Assembly (NCBI GenBank): GCA_947474365.1
Contig: CANJIU010000064.1
Span: 1-54,731, forward strand
Length of the DNA stretch: 54,731 nt
Direction: 5' to 3'
Source: Opitutia bacterium
GTDB lineage: Bacteria > Verrucomicrobiota > Verrucomicrobiia > Opitutales > Opitutaceae
Part shown: positions 38,723 through 47,788 of the stretch, piece after piece
Layout of the letters: the number at the start of each line of letters is the position of its first letter
Position numbering within the stretch: position 1 is the first letter of the stretch
The notes under the pieces: model-generated
What the model saw: the letters and a program-made list of their open reading frames with translations, nothing else
Told to the model about the DNA's origin: nothing
The model's database searches: none
Translations under genes and position numbers: made by a program

Positions 38723-40057
38723 ATGAATAACGACACCTCCCCTCCCACACCGCCGGCGAAGAGTTCCACCCTGGCCGGAAACTATTTTGTCTCCAACTAC
38801 CCGCCGTTTTCCTTCTGGTCGGAGGAGCAACGGTTCGAGGTCGACCTGGCGCTGAACTCGGAGCCCGTTCCCGGAGCCAAGCTCGGAGTCTACCACCACA
38901 TTCCATTCTGCCGGAAAAGGTGCCACTTCTGCTATTTCCGTGTCTACACCGACAAGAACGCCAAGGACATCCAGACGTACCTCGACGCGACGATCACCGA
39001 GTTGAAATCCCTCGCGGAGCGTCCGCTGATCAACGGTCGCAAGCCCCATTTCGTTTATTTCGGCGGAGGAACCCCGTCGTACCTTTCGGCGAAACAGCTC
39101 GCGGAACTCACCGACAAGATGAAGGCCGTGCTGCCATGGGACAAAGCAGAGGAGGTCGCGTTTGAATGCGAGCCCGGCACGCTGAATCCGGGGAAGCTCA
39201 CTGCCATCAAGGATATTGGCGTCACGCGGCTCAGCCTGGGTATCGAGAACTTCGACGACCACATTCTTGAGATCAACGGCCGCGCCCATCGCTCGGGTGA
39301 GGTCTTCACGGCCTATAAACGGGCCCGCGCCGAGAAGTTTGCGCAGATCAACATCGACCTAATCGCCGGCATGCTCGAGGAGACCGAGGCGAACTGGCAG
39401 CGCAACATCGAACAGACTATCGCCCTGCGGCCGGACAGCGTGACGATTTACCAGATGGAGGTCCCGTACAACACGACGATCTACAAGGAAATGAAGGCGG
39501 AAGGTAAATTGGTCGCACCGGTGGCGGACTGGATGACCAAGCGACGCTGGGTGAAGGAAGCCTTCGCCGCCCTCGAAAGCGCCGGATACTCGATCGTCAG
39601 CGGTTACACCGCGGTGCTCGATCCGAAGCGAACCAAGTTCGTCTATCGCGACGAACTTTGGAGCGGGGCCGATCTGCTGGGCCTCGGCGTGGCGTCGTTC
39701 TCGCACGCCGCCGGCGTCCACTACCAAAACCTCACGGAAATCGAGCCCTATCTCGCCGCTGTCAACGCCGGCGAGATGCCGCTCAAGCGCGCCTTCCGCA
39801 CGTCTCCCGAGGAACTCATGATTCGCGAGTTCATCCTCCAGATGAAACTCGGCCGGGTCCAACTTGGCTACTTCGTGGAGAAATTCGGCGTCGACATCGC
39901 CCGACGCTTCGCCTCCCAACTTGAGCACCTCTCCGCCGAGGGGCTCCTGCAGGTGACCGGAGGCGAGTTGCGCCTGACGCGGGACGGACTGCTATGTGTC
40001 GACACGCTGCTCCATGAATTCTTCCTGCAACAGCACCGCACGTCGCAGATTGTCTGA
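38723..40057 (+). CDS. HemN/HemW-like radical SAM protein
   Basis: A 444-residue radical SAM enzyme of the coproporphyrinogen III dehydrogenase-like family. The cluster motif is FCRKRCHFCYF (C63, C67, C70). VYFGGGTPSYLS and the RLSLGIENFDDHILEINGR stretch match the HemN family. A HemN_C-like winged-helix tail ends the chain (about 380-440). The start NYFVSNYPPFSFW differs from HemN proper, and no heme genes are near. HemN-like proteins include oxidases, methyltransferases, cyclopropanases and heme chaperones, so the reaction is open. It lies 45 bases after the propeller lipoprotein and 19 before the chorismate-lyase-like gene, which points to tailoring of the pathway product instead of heme synthesis. 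Confidence 0.85.
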   Translation: MNNDTSPPTPPAKSSTLAGNYFVSNYPPFSFWSEEQRFEVDLALNSEPVPGAKLGVYHHIPFCRKRCHFCYFRVYTDKNAKDIQTYLDATITELKSLAERPLINGRKPHFVYFGGGTPSYLSAKQLAELTDKMKAVLPWDKAEEVAFECEPGTLNPGKLTAIKDIGVTRLSLGIENFDDHILEINGRAHRSGEVFTAYKRARAEKFAQINIDLIAGMLEETEANWQRNIEQTIALRPDSVTIYQMEVPYNTTIYKEMKAEGKLVAPVADWMTKRRWVKEAFAALESAGYSIVSGYTAVLDPKRTKFVYRDELWSGADLLGLGVASFSHAAGVHYQNLTEIEPYLAAVNAGEMPLKRAFRTSPEELMIREFILQMKLGRVQLGYFVEKFGVDIARRFASQLEHLSAEGLLQVTGGELRLTRDGLLCVDTLLHEFFLQQHRTSQIV

Positions 40058-40076
40058 GCTGCCCCGTTGACGAATC

Positions 40077-40634
40077 GTGGCGACCGACGATCCAGTCGTG
40101 GCGCAAGGCGTGCCGGAAGGCTTGTGGGAGTTCATGCGGACCTCCTGCGGTCTGCCGTTTGCCGCGTTTCATCCCCAGCCAGGAGGTCAACTCCCTGAAC
40201 TCGCTCGTCGCCTGCTTGTGCACGGGCGCGACATGACTTCCACGCTCGCCGAATTTCACGGCAGCCTGTTAAGCGTGGAGGTCCTGCAGTCCCGGCGGAC
40301 GGAAAACCTCTACCTGCGCGAAGTATTCCTGCGCACGGTCTCAAATCGTCGCATTGTCGAATACGGCGTTCTTGCGGTGGCGCTGGAACAATTCACTGCG
40401 ACTCAGCGCGCCGAGATCGAGTCCGGCCAGACGCCGCTGGGCGCCCTGCTCCATCGGTTTCAGATCCCGTTCGTCAGCGCGCCGATCTCATTTTTCTCCG
40501 CCACGGCCCCCCACCTCGCCAGCACCGCCCTCGCCCCGCATGCGGGTGACGAGTCATTTGGGCGGCTCAATCTGCTCGCAAAGCGCACCGGAGAACCGTT
40601 GGCGTGGATTTTGGAAATCCTCCCACCGGCATGA
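40077..40634 (+). CDS. chorismate lyase-like protein (UbiC/DUF98 type)
   Basis: A 185-residue protein resembling chorismate pyruvate-lyases, which split chorismate into 4-hydroxybenzoate and pyruvate. Supporting stretches are SVEVLQSRRTENLYLREVFL (family 'LREV.L' with the arginine and glutamate of the active site), RIVEYGVLAVALEQF, and GQTPLGALLHRFQIP ('PLG.LL'). The size is right. The start is GTG at 40077, since no upstream ATG is in frame; ATG at 40134 would cut the N-terminal helix. Its stop overlaps the glycosyltransferase start as ATGA. If the assignment holds, it supplies the aromatic acid that the two ANL enzymes of the run would activate. No menaquinone or ubiquinone genes are adjacent. 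Similarity is judged by eye from short motifs. Confidence 0.6.
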   Translation: MATDDPVVAQGVPEGLWEFMRTSCGLPFAAFHPQPGGQLPELARRLLVHGRDMTSTLAEFHGSLLSVEVLQSRRTENLYLREVFLRTVSNRRIVEYGVLAVALEQFTATQRAEIESGQTPLGALLHRFQIPFVSAPISFFSATAPHLASTALAPHAGDESFGRLNLLAKRTGEPLAWILEILPPA

Positions 40635-41932
40635 AAATCGTTTTTCTGACGGCCGGCACCGGCAGCTACTACTGCGGCGCGTGCATGCGGGACAACGCCC
40701 TGGCGCGCGAACTCCTCCGTTCGGGTCACGAGGTGACAATCGCTCCGATGTACCTGCCGATGATCCTCGACGAGACGTCGCTGGCCGGATCGGAAAACGT
40801 TCCCGTCTTCTTCGGCGGGATCAATGTCTACCTCCAACAAAAGATCCCCCTTTTCCGCAAGACACCCGCGGCGTTTGACCGGCTCCTCAACTCGACCGGC
40901 TTGTTGAAATGGGCCGCGCGTCACAGCCACATGACCTCGGCACGCGATCTCGGCGAGATGACACTCGCGATGCTCGAAGTTGACTCCGGGCCGCTGCGCA
41001 AGGAACTCGACAAGCTCCTCGAGTGGCTAATTCACATCGAAAAGCCCGACGTCATCTGTCTCTCGAACGCCATGCTCGCGGGCTTTGCGACCGAGCTGCG
41101 TCATCGGCTGCAGGTGCCGGTCGTGATGTTTTTCCAGGGAGAGGATTCGTTCCTCGACAACCTGGCCGAACCCTATCGTTCGAAGGCCTGGAGGGCATTG
41201 GGCGCTCGCGTCAGGACCGCCGATCTGTTGCTCGCCCCTACCCGCTTCTACGCGGACTTCATGCGCGGGCGGCTCGGACTCGCCGCGAATGCCATCGAGG
41301 TAGTCTCCAACGGCATCCAACTTGAGGGCTATGGCGCCCCTCCATCTTCACCCGCGACGCCGACCATCGGTTTTCTGGCGCGGATCTGCCGCGACAAGGG
41401 AATCGAGATTGCCGTCGATGCCTTCATCGCGCTCACCCGCGATCTGGGCGACCGCTCCGCACGCCTTCGGATCGGGGGCGCAGTCACAGCGGGAGACGAA
41501 CCCCTGATTCGTGAATTGAAACAGCGTCTGGCGTCCGCCGGCCTGACCGACCGGACTGAGTGGTGCCCCAATCTCACGCGGGAGGAAAAAATCAATTTCC
41601 TGCGCAGCCTCACGCTCTTTTCAGTGCCGACGACCTATCCCGAGGCATTTGGGCTCTATGTGATTGAGGCACTGGCCTGCGGGGTACCCGTGGTGCAGCC
41701 GGATACAGCGGCGTTTCCCGAACTCGTCGCCGCCACCGGGGGAGGCCTGTGCGTACCGCCCCGCGATTCCCAAGCGCTGGCGCGGGCGTGGAGGGATTTG
41801 CTTTCCGATCCCAAAAGGTGCGCGAAACTCGGCCGCGAGGGACGATTGAGCGTTGAAAAACATTTCAGCGCCCAGACGATGGCCGATCAGTTCTGTCGCG
41901 CCACCGCCCGTTTCACGCACCCGAAGGTGTGA
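40631..41932 (+). CDS. glycosyltransferase (GT4-like, GT-B fold)
   Basis: A 433-residue retaining-type glycosyltransferase. The N-terminal domain begins MKIVFLTAGTGSYYCGACMR with the family glycine-rich start. The C-terminal donor domain carries IGFLARICRDKGIEIAVDAF and the nucleotide-sugar motif PTTYPEAFGLYVIEALACG followed by PVVQPDTAAFPE (E-x7-E pattern). No membrane span was seen, so it works at the cytoplasmic face. The ATG at 40631 overlaps the upstream stop, and the 3' end overlaps the thioesterase GTG by four bases. In this run it would glycosylate the aromatic or lipid intermediate. The early C-G-A-C pair is unusual for a glycosyltransferase but recurs in some GT4 proteins. Confidence 0.88.
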   Translation: MKIVFLTAGTGSYYCGACMRDNALARELLRSGHEVTIAPMYLPMILDETSLAGSENVPVFFGGINVYLQQKIPLFRKTPAAFDRLLNSTGLLKWAARHSHMTSARDLGEMTLAMLEVDSGPLRKELDKLLEWLIHIEKPDVICLSNAMLAGFATELRHRLQVPVVMFFQGEDSFLDNLAEPYRSKAWRALGARVRTADLLLAPTRFYADFMRGRLGLAANAIEVVSNGIQLEGYGAPPSSPATPTIGFLARICRDKGIEIAVDAFIALTRDLGDRSARLRIGGAVTAGDEPLIRELKQRLASAGLTDRTEWCPNLTREEKINFLRSLTLFSVPTTYPEAFGLYVIEALACGVPVVQPDTAAFPELVAATGGGLCVPPRDSQALARAWRDLLSDPKRCAKLGREGRLSVEKHFSAQTMADQFCRATARFTHPKV

Positions 41933-42429
41933 CGACGGGACCTCTCATGGAAACACCCACCCATTTTCATTTCAGCTACCGCCGCATGGTCGAGTTTGCC
42001 GACACCGACCTCGCCGGCATTGTGCATTTCGCAAATTTCTTCCGGTACATGGAGTGCGCGGAGCACGCCTTCTTCCGTTCCCTGGGATTTCACGTCCACA
42101 CCACCCAAGGCAGTGCGCAGCACGGCTGGCCGCGGCTCGACGTGACATGCAAGTATCTCCGCCCCGCCCGCTTTGAACAGACTCTGGAGATCAGGCTGCG
42201 CATTGAGGAGATTCGTACGAGCAGCCTCCGCTATGGTTTTTGGATTTTTGGCGAAGGAGAAAAGCCGCATTCGCCCTTGGCGGTCGGCTCCTGCACCATC
42301 ATCTACGTGGAACTCGACACCGCGTCGCACCAGATCCGCAAGGCGCCAATCCGTGCCGAACTCAGGGCCAAGATCGAGGAAATCCTCGCGAGTTCTCCTG
42401 CCATCCCCAGCACACCACACGCCCCGTGA
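41929..42429 (+). CDS. hot-dog fold acyl-CoA thioesterase (4-hydroxybenzoyl-CoA type)
   Basis: A 166-residue thioesterase of the YbgC/4-hydroxybenzoyl-CoA family. The signature is VEFADTDLAGIVHFANFFRYME with the catalytic aspartate in 'DTDLAG'. The central helix FFRSLGF and the strand RLDVTCKYLRPARFEQTL follow as expected. GTG at 41929 overlaps the glycosyltransferase stop by four bases (GTGA). The ATG at 41947 is an alternative six codons downstream. The GTG is preferred because the same GTGA overlap recurs at the next junction. It would release an acyl or aroyl group from CoA or a carrier, next to a PaaK-like ligase that makes such thioesters. Chain specificity cannot be read. Confidence 0.87.
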   Translation: MTTGPLMETPTHFHFSYRRMVEFADTDLAGIVHFANFFRYMECAEHAFFRSLGFHVHTTQGSAQHGWPRLDVTCKYLRPARFEQTLEIRLRIEEIRTSSLRYGFWIFGEGEKPHSPLAVGSCTIIYVELDTASHQIRKAPIRAELRAKIEEILASSPAIPSTPHAP

Positions 42430-43688
42430 GCAACATGGCCGCAATGACGCTTCAACAACTGCCTGTGCTCAATCGACTGATCGCGACGATCGCGACGACC
42501 AATCGATTTTATCGTGCCAAACTCTCCGCCGCGGACGGACTCAACGGATTCGCGTCTCTCGCCGATTTCACGGCCCGGATGCCCTTTACCACCAAGGATG
42601 AACTCGCCCGGGATCAAGTGGAGAACCCGCCCTATGGGTCCACGCTGACCTATCCAACGGAAACCTACACCCGCTTCCATCAAACGAGCGGCACCGGCGG
42701 CCGCCCCATCATCTGGCTGGATGATCGCGACAGCTGGCAATGGGTGTTGGAGAACTGGAAAGTCGTGTGGCAATACGCGGACGCCAAGCCTGGCGATTCC
42801 GCCTTCTTCGCGTTTTCCTTTGGTCCATTTCTCGGCTTCTGGGCCGCCTTCGATTCTGCCGTTCAGCTCGGTATCAGGGCCATCCCCGCCGGCGGACTGA
42901 GCAGCAACGATCGCCTGCGGTTTCTCCTCGCCCGGCGCCCGCGCTTTCTCTGCTGCACGCCCACGTATGCCCTCCGGCTCGCCGAAGTCGCACGCCAGGA
43001 ATCCATCTCGCTGCAGAACTCCGGCCTTGAGCGAATCATCGTGGGCGGCGAACCCGGCGGCAGTGTTCCGGAAGTCCGCGCTCAGATCGAAAAGAGCTGG
43101 CCCGGCGCCCGCGTCGTGGATCACCACGGCATGACGGAAATCGGCCCCGTTTCGTACAGTCTGCCTCATGAGCCGACCCTGCTGCGCCTGCTGCACCACG
43201 CCTATTTCTGCGAGGTCCTGAAACCAGGCACGAACGAGATCGTCGCGCTGGGCGACACCGGCGAACTCGTGCTCACCACCTTGGGCCGCACCGCCTGTCC
43301 CTTGCTGCGCTATCGGACCGGCGACCTCGTCCGTCCGGTTGCGATTCCCGGTGAGGAACCGTCCGCGTTTGCTCTTGCCGGTGGCATTCTTGGACGGGTC
43401 GACGACATGGTGATCGTCCGCGGGGTAAATCTTTACCCCAGCGCCGTCGACGCGGTCGTGCGCTCCGTCGCCGGAGTCGGTGAATACGTGGCCGAGATCG
43501 ACCGGCGCACCACCATGCCGGAGGTCACCGTCCGATTTGAAGCGTTGAATCCCGCGGAGGACCCCTCGGACGAGCTCGCGAAGCACCTGCGCGCGATGCT
43601 CCGGATCCGGATTGCCGTGCAAAAGGTCCCGACGGGGAGCCTGCCGATTTTCGAAATGAAGGCACGCCGTTGGAAAATTCTCACGTGA
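42426..43688 (+). CDS. PaaK-like aryl/acyl-CoA ligase
   Basis: A 420-residue ANL ligase of the phenylacetate-CoA ligase group. The ATP loop is FHQTSGTGGRPIIW. VDHHGMTEIGPVSYSLPHEP carries the adenylate-binding 'D.hGmtE' motif, and LLRYRTGDLVRPV the ribose-binding aspartate. The C-terminal lid is present (ILGRVDDMVIVRGVNLYP and the lysine near FEMKARRWK), so unlike the gene at 33769 this is a complete ligase. GTG at 42426 overlaps the thioesterase stop (GTGA); the ATG at 42435 is the alternative. It lies 10 bases before the ABC ATPase. Aromatic acids are the usual substrates of this branch, in keeping with a chorismate-lyase-like gene two positions upstream. Confidence 0.87.
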   Translation: MSNMAAMTLQQLPVLNRLIATIATTNRFYRAKLSAADGLNGFASLADFTARMPFTTKDELARDQVENPPYGSTLTYPTETYTRFHQTSGTGGRPIIWLDDRDSWQWVLENWKVVWQYADAKPGDSAFFAFSFGPFLGFWAAFDSAVQLGIRAIPAGGLSSNDRLRFLLARRPRFLCCTPTYALRLAEVARQESISLQNSGLERIIVGGEPGGSVPEVRAQIEKSWPGARVVDHHGMTEIGPVSYSLPHEPTLLRLLHHAYFCEVLKPGTNEIVALGDTGELVLTTLGRTACPLLRYRTGDLVRPVAIPGEEPSAFALAGGILGRVDDMVIVRGVNLYPSAVDAVVRSVAGVGEYVAEIDRRTTMPEVTVRFEALNPAEDPSDELAKHLRAMLRIRIAVQKVPTGSLPIFEMKARRWKILT

Positions 43689-43698
43689 TCTCCCTCCC

Positions 43699-44370
43699 AT
43701 GATCAACGTCGCAAGGGTCGCCAAGACCTACGAAAGCCCGGCCGGCCCACTCACCGTGCTCCGCGATCTCGATCTGCGGGTGGCCGCCGGTGAATCCGTG
43801 GCCATCGTCGGCCCCTCCGGGAGCGGGAAGACCACCCTCCTCAACCTCCTCGGGGCGCTCGACCAGCCCACGTCTGGCACGATTGCCATCGACGGCGTCG
43901 CAATCGGAGGTCTCGACCCATCAGCGGCGGCGCGTTTCCGCAACCGTTCGATCGGCTTCATCTTCCAGCTCCACCATCTCATCCCGCAATGTTCGGTCCT
44001 GGAAAACGTACTCGTGCCACGGCTGGCCGGCGGCTGGGAGGAAAGCGCGACCGCAACCCGGGAGCGCGCCACCTCGCTGCTGGAGCAGGTCGGCCTGCAG
44101 GATCGGATGACGCACCGGCCGTATCAGCTTTCCGGTGGCGAACAATTGCGGGTCGCGATCGCGCGCGCTCTCATCAACCAGCCGAAGATCATCCTCGCCG
44201 ACGAACCAACCGGCTCGCTCGACCCCGCCACCGGTGAGCGCGTCGCCGAGTTGCTCCTGCGCACCCACGCCCTCGCCACGGTCGCGCTGGTCGTCGTGAC
44301 GCATAATCCCGGGCTCGCGCAGCAGATGCAAAAAACCTACCGGCTCGAGGCAGGGCGGCTGGTTTCGTGA
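43699..44370 (+). CDS. ABC transporter ATP-binding protein (LolD/MacB type)
   Basis: A 223-residue ATPase subunit. Walker A is GPSGSGKTT (about 37-45), the signature is LSGGEQLRVAIARAL, Walker B IILADEPTGSLD, and the H-loop VVVTHN. The start with VAKTYESPAGPLTVLRDLDL is characteristic of the LolD/MacB/FtsE clade that powers FtsX-like permeases working on lipids, lipoproteins or peptides at the outer face of the membrane. The permease follows after 94 bases. 'GGEQLR' replaces the more usual 'GGQQQR'. Likely exporter or membrane-extraction pump for the product of the upstream genes. Confidence 0.93.
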   Translation: MINVARVAKTYESPAGPLTVLRDLDLRVAAGESVAIVGPSGSGKTTLLNLLGALDQPTSGTIAIDGVAIGGLDPSAAARFRNRSIGFIFQLHHLIPQCSVLENVLVPRLAGGWEESATATRERATSLLEQVGLQDRMTHRPYQLSGGEQLRVAIARALINQPKIILADEPTGSLDPATGERVAELLLRTHALATVALVVVTHNPGLAQQMQKTYRLEAGRLVS

Positions 44371-44464
44371 AACCGGTCCGGCTGGATTTCTTGAAAAGCC
44401 CCGTTCGGGCGGCAGGCAAACCGCCTCAAATAGAACTTGGGAAATACGCCTCCTGCTCTACCCG

Positions 44465-47400
44465 ATGACCGTCACCCGTTACATTCTGCAGAGCCTGCGC
44501 CATTATCGCTTCTCCTATTTGGGTGTGCTCGCCGGCGCCGTGCTGGGGGCGACCGTTCTCCTCGGGGCGTTTTTCGCCGGCGACTCGGTCGAGGAATCGT
44601 TGCGGGTGATCAGCGCGAAACGCATCGGACGCGCCACTCACGCTGTCACCGCCGGCGACCGGTTCTTTCGCCAGGCGCTCGCGGCAGAACTAGCCTCCGC
44701 AGCCAACGTCCGTGTCGCCCCCCTCGTCTATGCGCGCGGCACCGCCACCCATGGCACCACGAGCGCCGTGGCCAACCAGGTGCAGCTCGTCGGAGTCACG
44801 GAGGCGTTCTGGCAACTCGCCCCCACGCCCACGCGCTTACCGTTGGAGGGCTCCGCCGCCAACGTCGCCATCAACGACACCCTCGCCCGCCGGCTGAATC
44901 TGAACACCGGCGACACTCTGATCGTCCGCCTGCAAAAGCCCGGCATCCTCGCCGGCAACGCCCCGGTCGCTGGGGCCGAGAGCACGCTGCAAAGCCTCCG
45001 CTGCACCGTCACGGCCATCGTGAACGACGCTTCCTTCGGTCGCTTCAGTCTGGAAACGACGCAGGTTCCGTCGCCCTCCGTCTTCCTCCCGATTGAGCAA
45101 TTGCAGGCGGCGGTGGGCTACCCCGGGCGCGCCAATCTGCTCCTGATCGACGCCACCGGCGCAGCCCCCGATCTCACCCCCGCCCTCTCCACCACGATGA
45201 AGCTCGCCGACTATGGGCTCGCGCTCTCCTGGTTGGAAACCGCCGGCGTTTTTGAAATTTCCTCCAGCCGAATCTTCATCGCGCCAGAACTCGCCGGCGC
45301 CATCACCACCGCGGTGCCACAGGCCCAGGCCGTCGTTTCGTATCTCGTGAACGAGTTTCGCGTGCGCGATCGATCAACTCCGTATTCGATCGCCGCCGCC
45401 GCCACTCACGAGGCCGCCCCGTTCCTGCCAGCCGATCTCGGTCCGCGCGATATCGTGCTGAATGACTGGCTTGCCAACGATCTGCAGGCGGCAGTCGGCG
45501 ACGACGTGCGTCTGACGTATTTTCAGGCGGGCGCCTCGGGCGCGTTGGTCGAGCAACGTGCAAACTTCCGTGTGCGCGCCATCGTTCCCCTGCAGGGACT
45601 CGCCGCCGACCGGGCGTGGATGCCCAATTTTCCCGGCATGAGCGATGCGAAGACCACCGGTGAATGGAACCCTGGGCTGCCGCTCAATCTCGAGTTGATC
45701 CGTCCCCACGACGAACGCTACTGGGACGAACACCGCGGCGCCCCGAAGGCCTTTCTGTCCCCGGCCGCTGGAAAGGAAATCTGGTCCACGCGCTGGGGAA
45801 CCTCCACCGCGCTCCGCATTCCCTTCCCGCGGGACCGCGAGGTGGAACTCACCGCCACGCTGCTCAAGGCACTCCGGCCCGCGATGAACCAGCTCATCGT
45901 GCAAAACTTCCGCGCGAACGCCCAGGCAGCCGCCACGTCGTCCGTGGACTTTGGCGGACTCTTTGCCGGGATGAGTTTCTTCCTGATCGTCGCCGCGCTC
46001 GGCGTCGTCGCGATGCTCTTCCAATTTTGTCTGCTCCAACGCAACCGGGAGGACGCCCTGCTGGGTGCCGTCGGAGTGGAACCGCGCACGCTGCTGCGCT
46101 GGCGGCTGGGCGAAGGCGCGGTCATCCTCGTCGTTGGCGGCGTCATCGCACTCCCATTGGCGTCCCTCTACACGCGCGGAATCCTGCGCTTCCTGGAAAC
46201 GATCTGGGCAGGCCAGGGGGCGGGGCCGGCCTTTGTTTTTGCGGCAAGTCCCACGAGTATTGTGGCGGGAGGACTCGCGTTTCTCATCTTCTCGCTGCTC
46301 GCGATTTGGCTGACGATTCGTGGCCTGACGCGTCGCACACTTTCGATCCGTCTCGCCTCGCACGCCGAGGAAGCGGCACCGACCGTACAGGCCTATCGAC
46401 GGTCGCTCGCCACTGCGCTCAGCGCGGTTGCGATTGCAGCAGTCACGATCGGGCTGTCCGGTCGGGGACTTCCCGCGCAGGCCGCCTTCTATCTCGCGGG
46501 CGCCGCCCTGCTGGCGGCAGGAATCGCCGGCTGCCGCGCGTGGCTGACGCGCACTTCGAACAGCGAGGCGACCGTTGCCTTCGACGCCGGCTACCTCGGC
46601 GGAAGAAATCTTCGCGCGCGACGTTCCCGCAGCCTCACGGTGGTCGGCTTGATCGCGACCGCGGTGTTCATGGTGCTTTCGGTCGCGTCGTTCCGGAAGC
46701 AAGTGGGCTCCGATTGGCTCGAACACGGCAGCGGCACCGGTGGCTTCGCCCTGCTGATCGAGACCACATCAGCGCTGAATCTCGCTCGGGACGGTCGCTC
46801 GGGCGGCTTCGAAGTGTTCGAGGGCAAAGCCGACCTGGGTGAAATCATTCCCTGGCGAACCGGCGCGGGCGACAACGTGAATTGCTTCAACCTCAATTCG
46901 ACGTCGCAGCCTCGCCTGCTCGCGGCCGACACCACCAAGCTGGGCGCACGACAAGCCTTTCACGTGACCATGCCGAACTCCTCCGGCAGCGCAGCCGCCT
47001 GGAACGCGCTCCGCACTCCCGCTGCCAATGGCGCAATCCCCGCGCTGGTGGACGAAACCACGCTGATGTGGGCGCTGAAGCGAAAGGTCGGGAACGTGCT
47101 CGACTACGTCGATGAGAACGGCCGGCCCTTCAAGGTCCAAATCGCCGGCACGCTATCCGACTCCATTTTTCAGGGCTACCTGCTCGTCGACGAACAACGT
47201 TTTCTGGAAAAATTCCCTTCGAACCCCGGCTATTCGATCTTTTTGGCCGACGCCAAACCATCGTCGGATCTCGCCGCGCTCCGCAGCAAGCTGGAAGGTG
47301 CCGTCCGTGATGCCGGCGGACGGGTGACCCTCACGCGTGACGTCCTCGCGGCGTTTCACGAAATCGAAAACACCTACATTGCGATCTTCAACGTCCTCGG

Positions 47401-47752
47401 ATCGCTCGGCGTGATTCTCGGCAGTCTGGGCCTGGCCATCGTCATCGCCCGCAACCTGCGCGAACGCCGCGCCGAGTTTGCGGTGATGACCGCCATCGGC
47501 CTGCCGCGCGCGGTGTTGGCGAAAATGGTCTTCGCCGAATTCAGCCGCCTGGTCCTCTGGGGTCTCGCGATTGGCGCAGTGGCTTCCCTTGTAGCCATCT
47601 GGCCCAGCCTTCAGGCCCTGCCGTCCGCGCTAACCCTGGTCATGGTCGCCGTCATGCTCGTCGGCATCGCCAGCCTCAATTTTCTCTGCGGCGTTGTGAT
47701 TTTCCGCCGGTCGTTGCGCGACTTGCAGCCAAGCGTTTTCCAAGGCGCCTAA
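44465..47752 (+). CDS. FtsX-like ABC transporter permease
   Basis: A 1095-residue integral membrane protein partnering the ATPase upstream. The first membrane segment is about 15-40 (FSYLGVLAGAVLGATVLLGA), followed by a large periplasmic domain. A central FtsX block of membrane segments (about 495-670) has the motif LLGAVGVEPRTLLRWRLGEG. More segments and a second periplasmic domain follow, and a final FtsX block (about 970-1085) has AVMTAIGLPRAVLAKMVFAE. Two FtsX blocks in one chain make it a fused, two-half permease, so one polypeptide could form the whole membrane part. Such long forms occur in bacteria with elaborate outer membranes. It ends the plus-strand run and converges with the hydrolase gene. 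Confidence 0.88.
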   Translation: MTVTRYILQSLRHYRFSYLGVLAGAVLGATVLLGAFFAGDSVEESLRVISAKRIGRATHAVTAGDRFFRQALAAELASAANVRVAPLVYARGTATHGTTSAVANQVQLVGVTEAFWQLAPTPTRLPLEGSAANVAINDTLARRLNLNTGDTLIVRLQKPGILAGNAPVAGAESTLQSLRCTVTAIVNDASFGRFSLETTQVPSPSVFLPIEQLQAAVGYPGRANLLLIDATGAAPDLTPALSTTMKLADYGLALSWLETAGVFEISSSRIFIAPELAGAITTAVPQAQAVVSYLVNEFRVRDRSTPYSIAAAATHEAAPFLPADLGPRDIVLNDWLANDLQAAVGDDVRLTYFQAGASGALVEQRANFRVRAIVPLQGLAADRAWMPNFPGMSDAKTTGEWNPGLPLNLELIRPHDERYWDEHRGAPKAFLSPAAGKEIWSTRWGTSTALRIPFPRDREVELTATLLKALRPAMNQLIVQNFRANAQAAATSSVDFGGLFAGMSFFLIVAALGVVAMLFQFCLLQRNREDALLGAVGVEPRTLLRWRLGEGAVILVVGGVIALPLASLYTRGILRFLETIWAGQGAGPAFVFAASPTSIVAGGLAFLIFSLLAIWLTIRGLTRRTLSIRLASHAEEAAPTVQAYRRSLATALSAVAIAAVTIGLSGRGLPAQAAFYLAGAALLAAGIAGCRAWLTRTSNSEATVAFDAGYLGGRNLRARRSRSLTVVGLIATAVFMVLSVASFRKQVGSDWLEHGSGTGGFALLIETTSALNLARDGRSGGFEVFEGKADLGEIIPWRTGAGDNVNCFNLNSTSQPRLLAADTTKLGARQAFHVTMPNSSGSAAAWNALRTPAANGAIPALVDETTLMWALKRKVGNVLDYVDENGRPFKVQIAGTLSDSIFQGYLLVDEQRFLEKFPSNPGYSIFLADAKPSSDLAALRSKLEGAVRDAGGRVTLTRDVLAAFHEIENTYIAIFNVLGSLGVILGSLGLAIVIARNLRERRAEFAVMTAIGLPRAVLAKMVFAEFSRLVLWGLAIGAVASLVAIWPSLQALPSALTLVMVAVMLVGIASLNFLCGVVIFRRSLRDLQPSVFQGA

Positions 47753-47762
47753 CGCCGCGAAT

Positions 47763-47777
47763 CGCGTTCGAAACGCG
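47763..47777. terminator. hairpin between convergent genes
   Basis: CGCGTT-CGA-AACGCG is a perfect 6-base stem in the 36-base gap between the converging permease and hydrolase stops. Position suits a bidirectional terminator, but T-runs are absent on both sides. Confidence 0.4.
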
Positions 47778-47788
47778 GAGAGGCCGTC

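Noticed and set aside
38723..40057. hemN or hemW of heme synthesis
   Set aside because: The motifs are of the family, but there is no heme gene nearby and the N-terminus differs; the function is left open.
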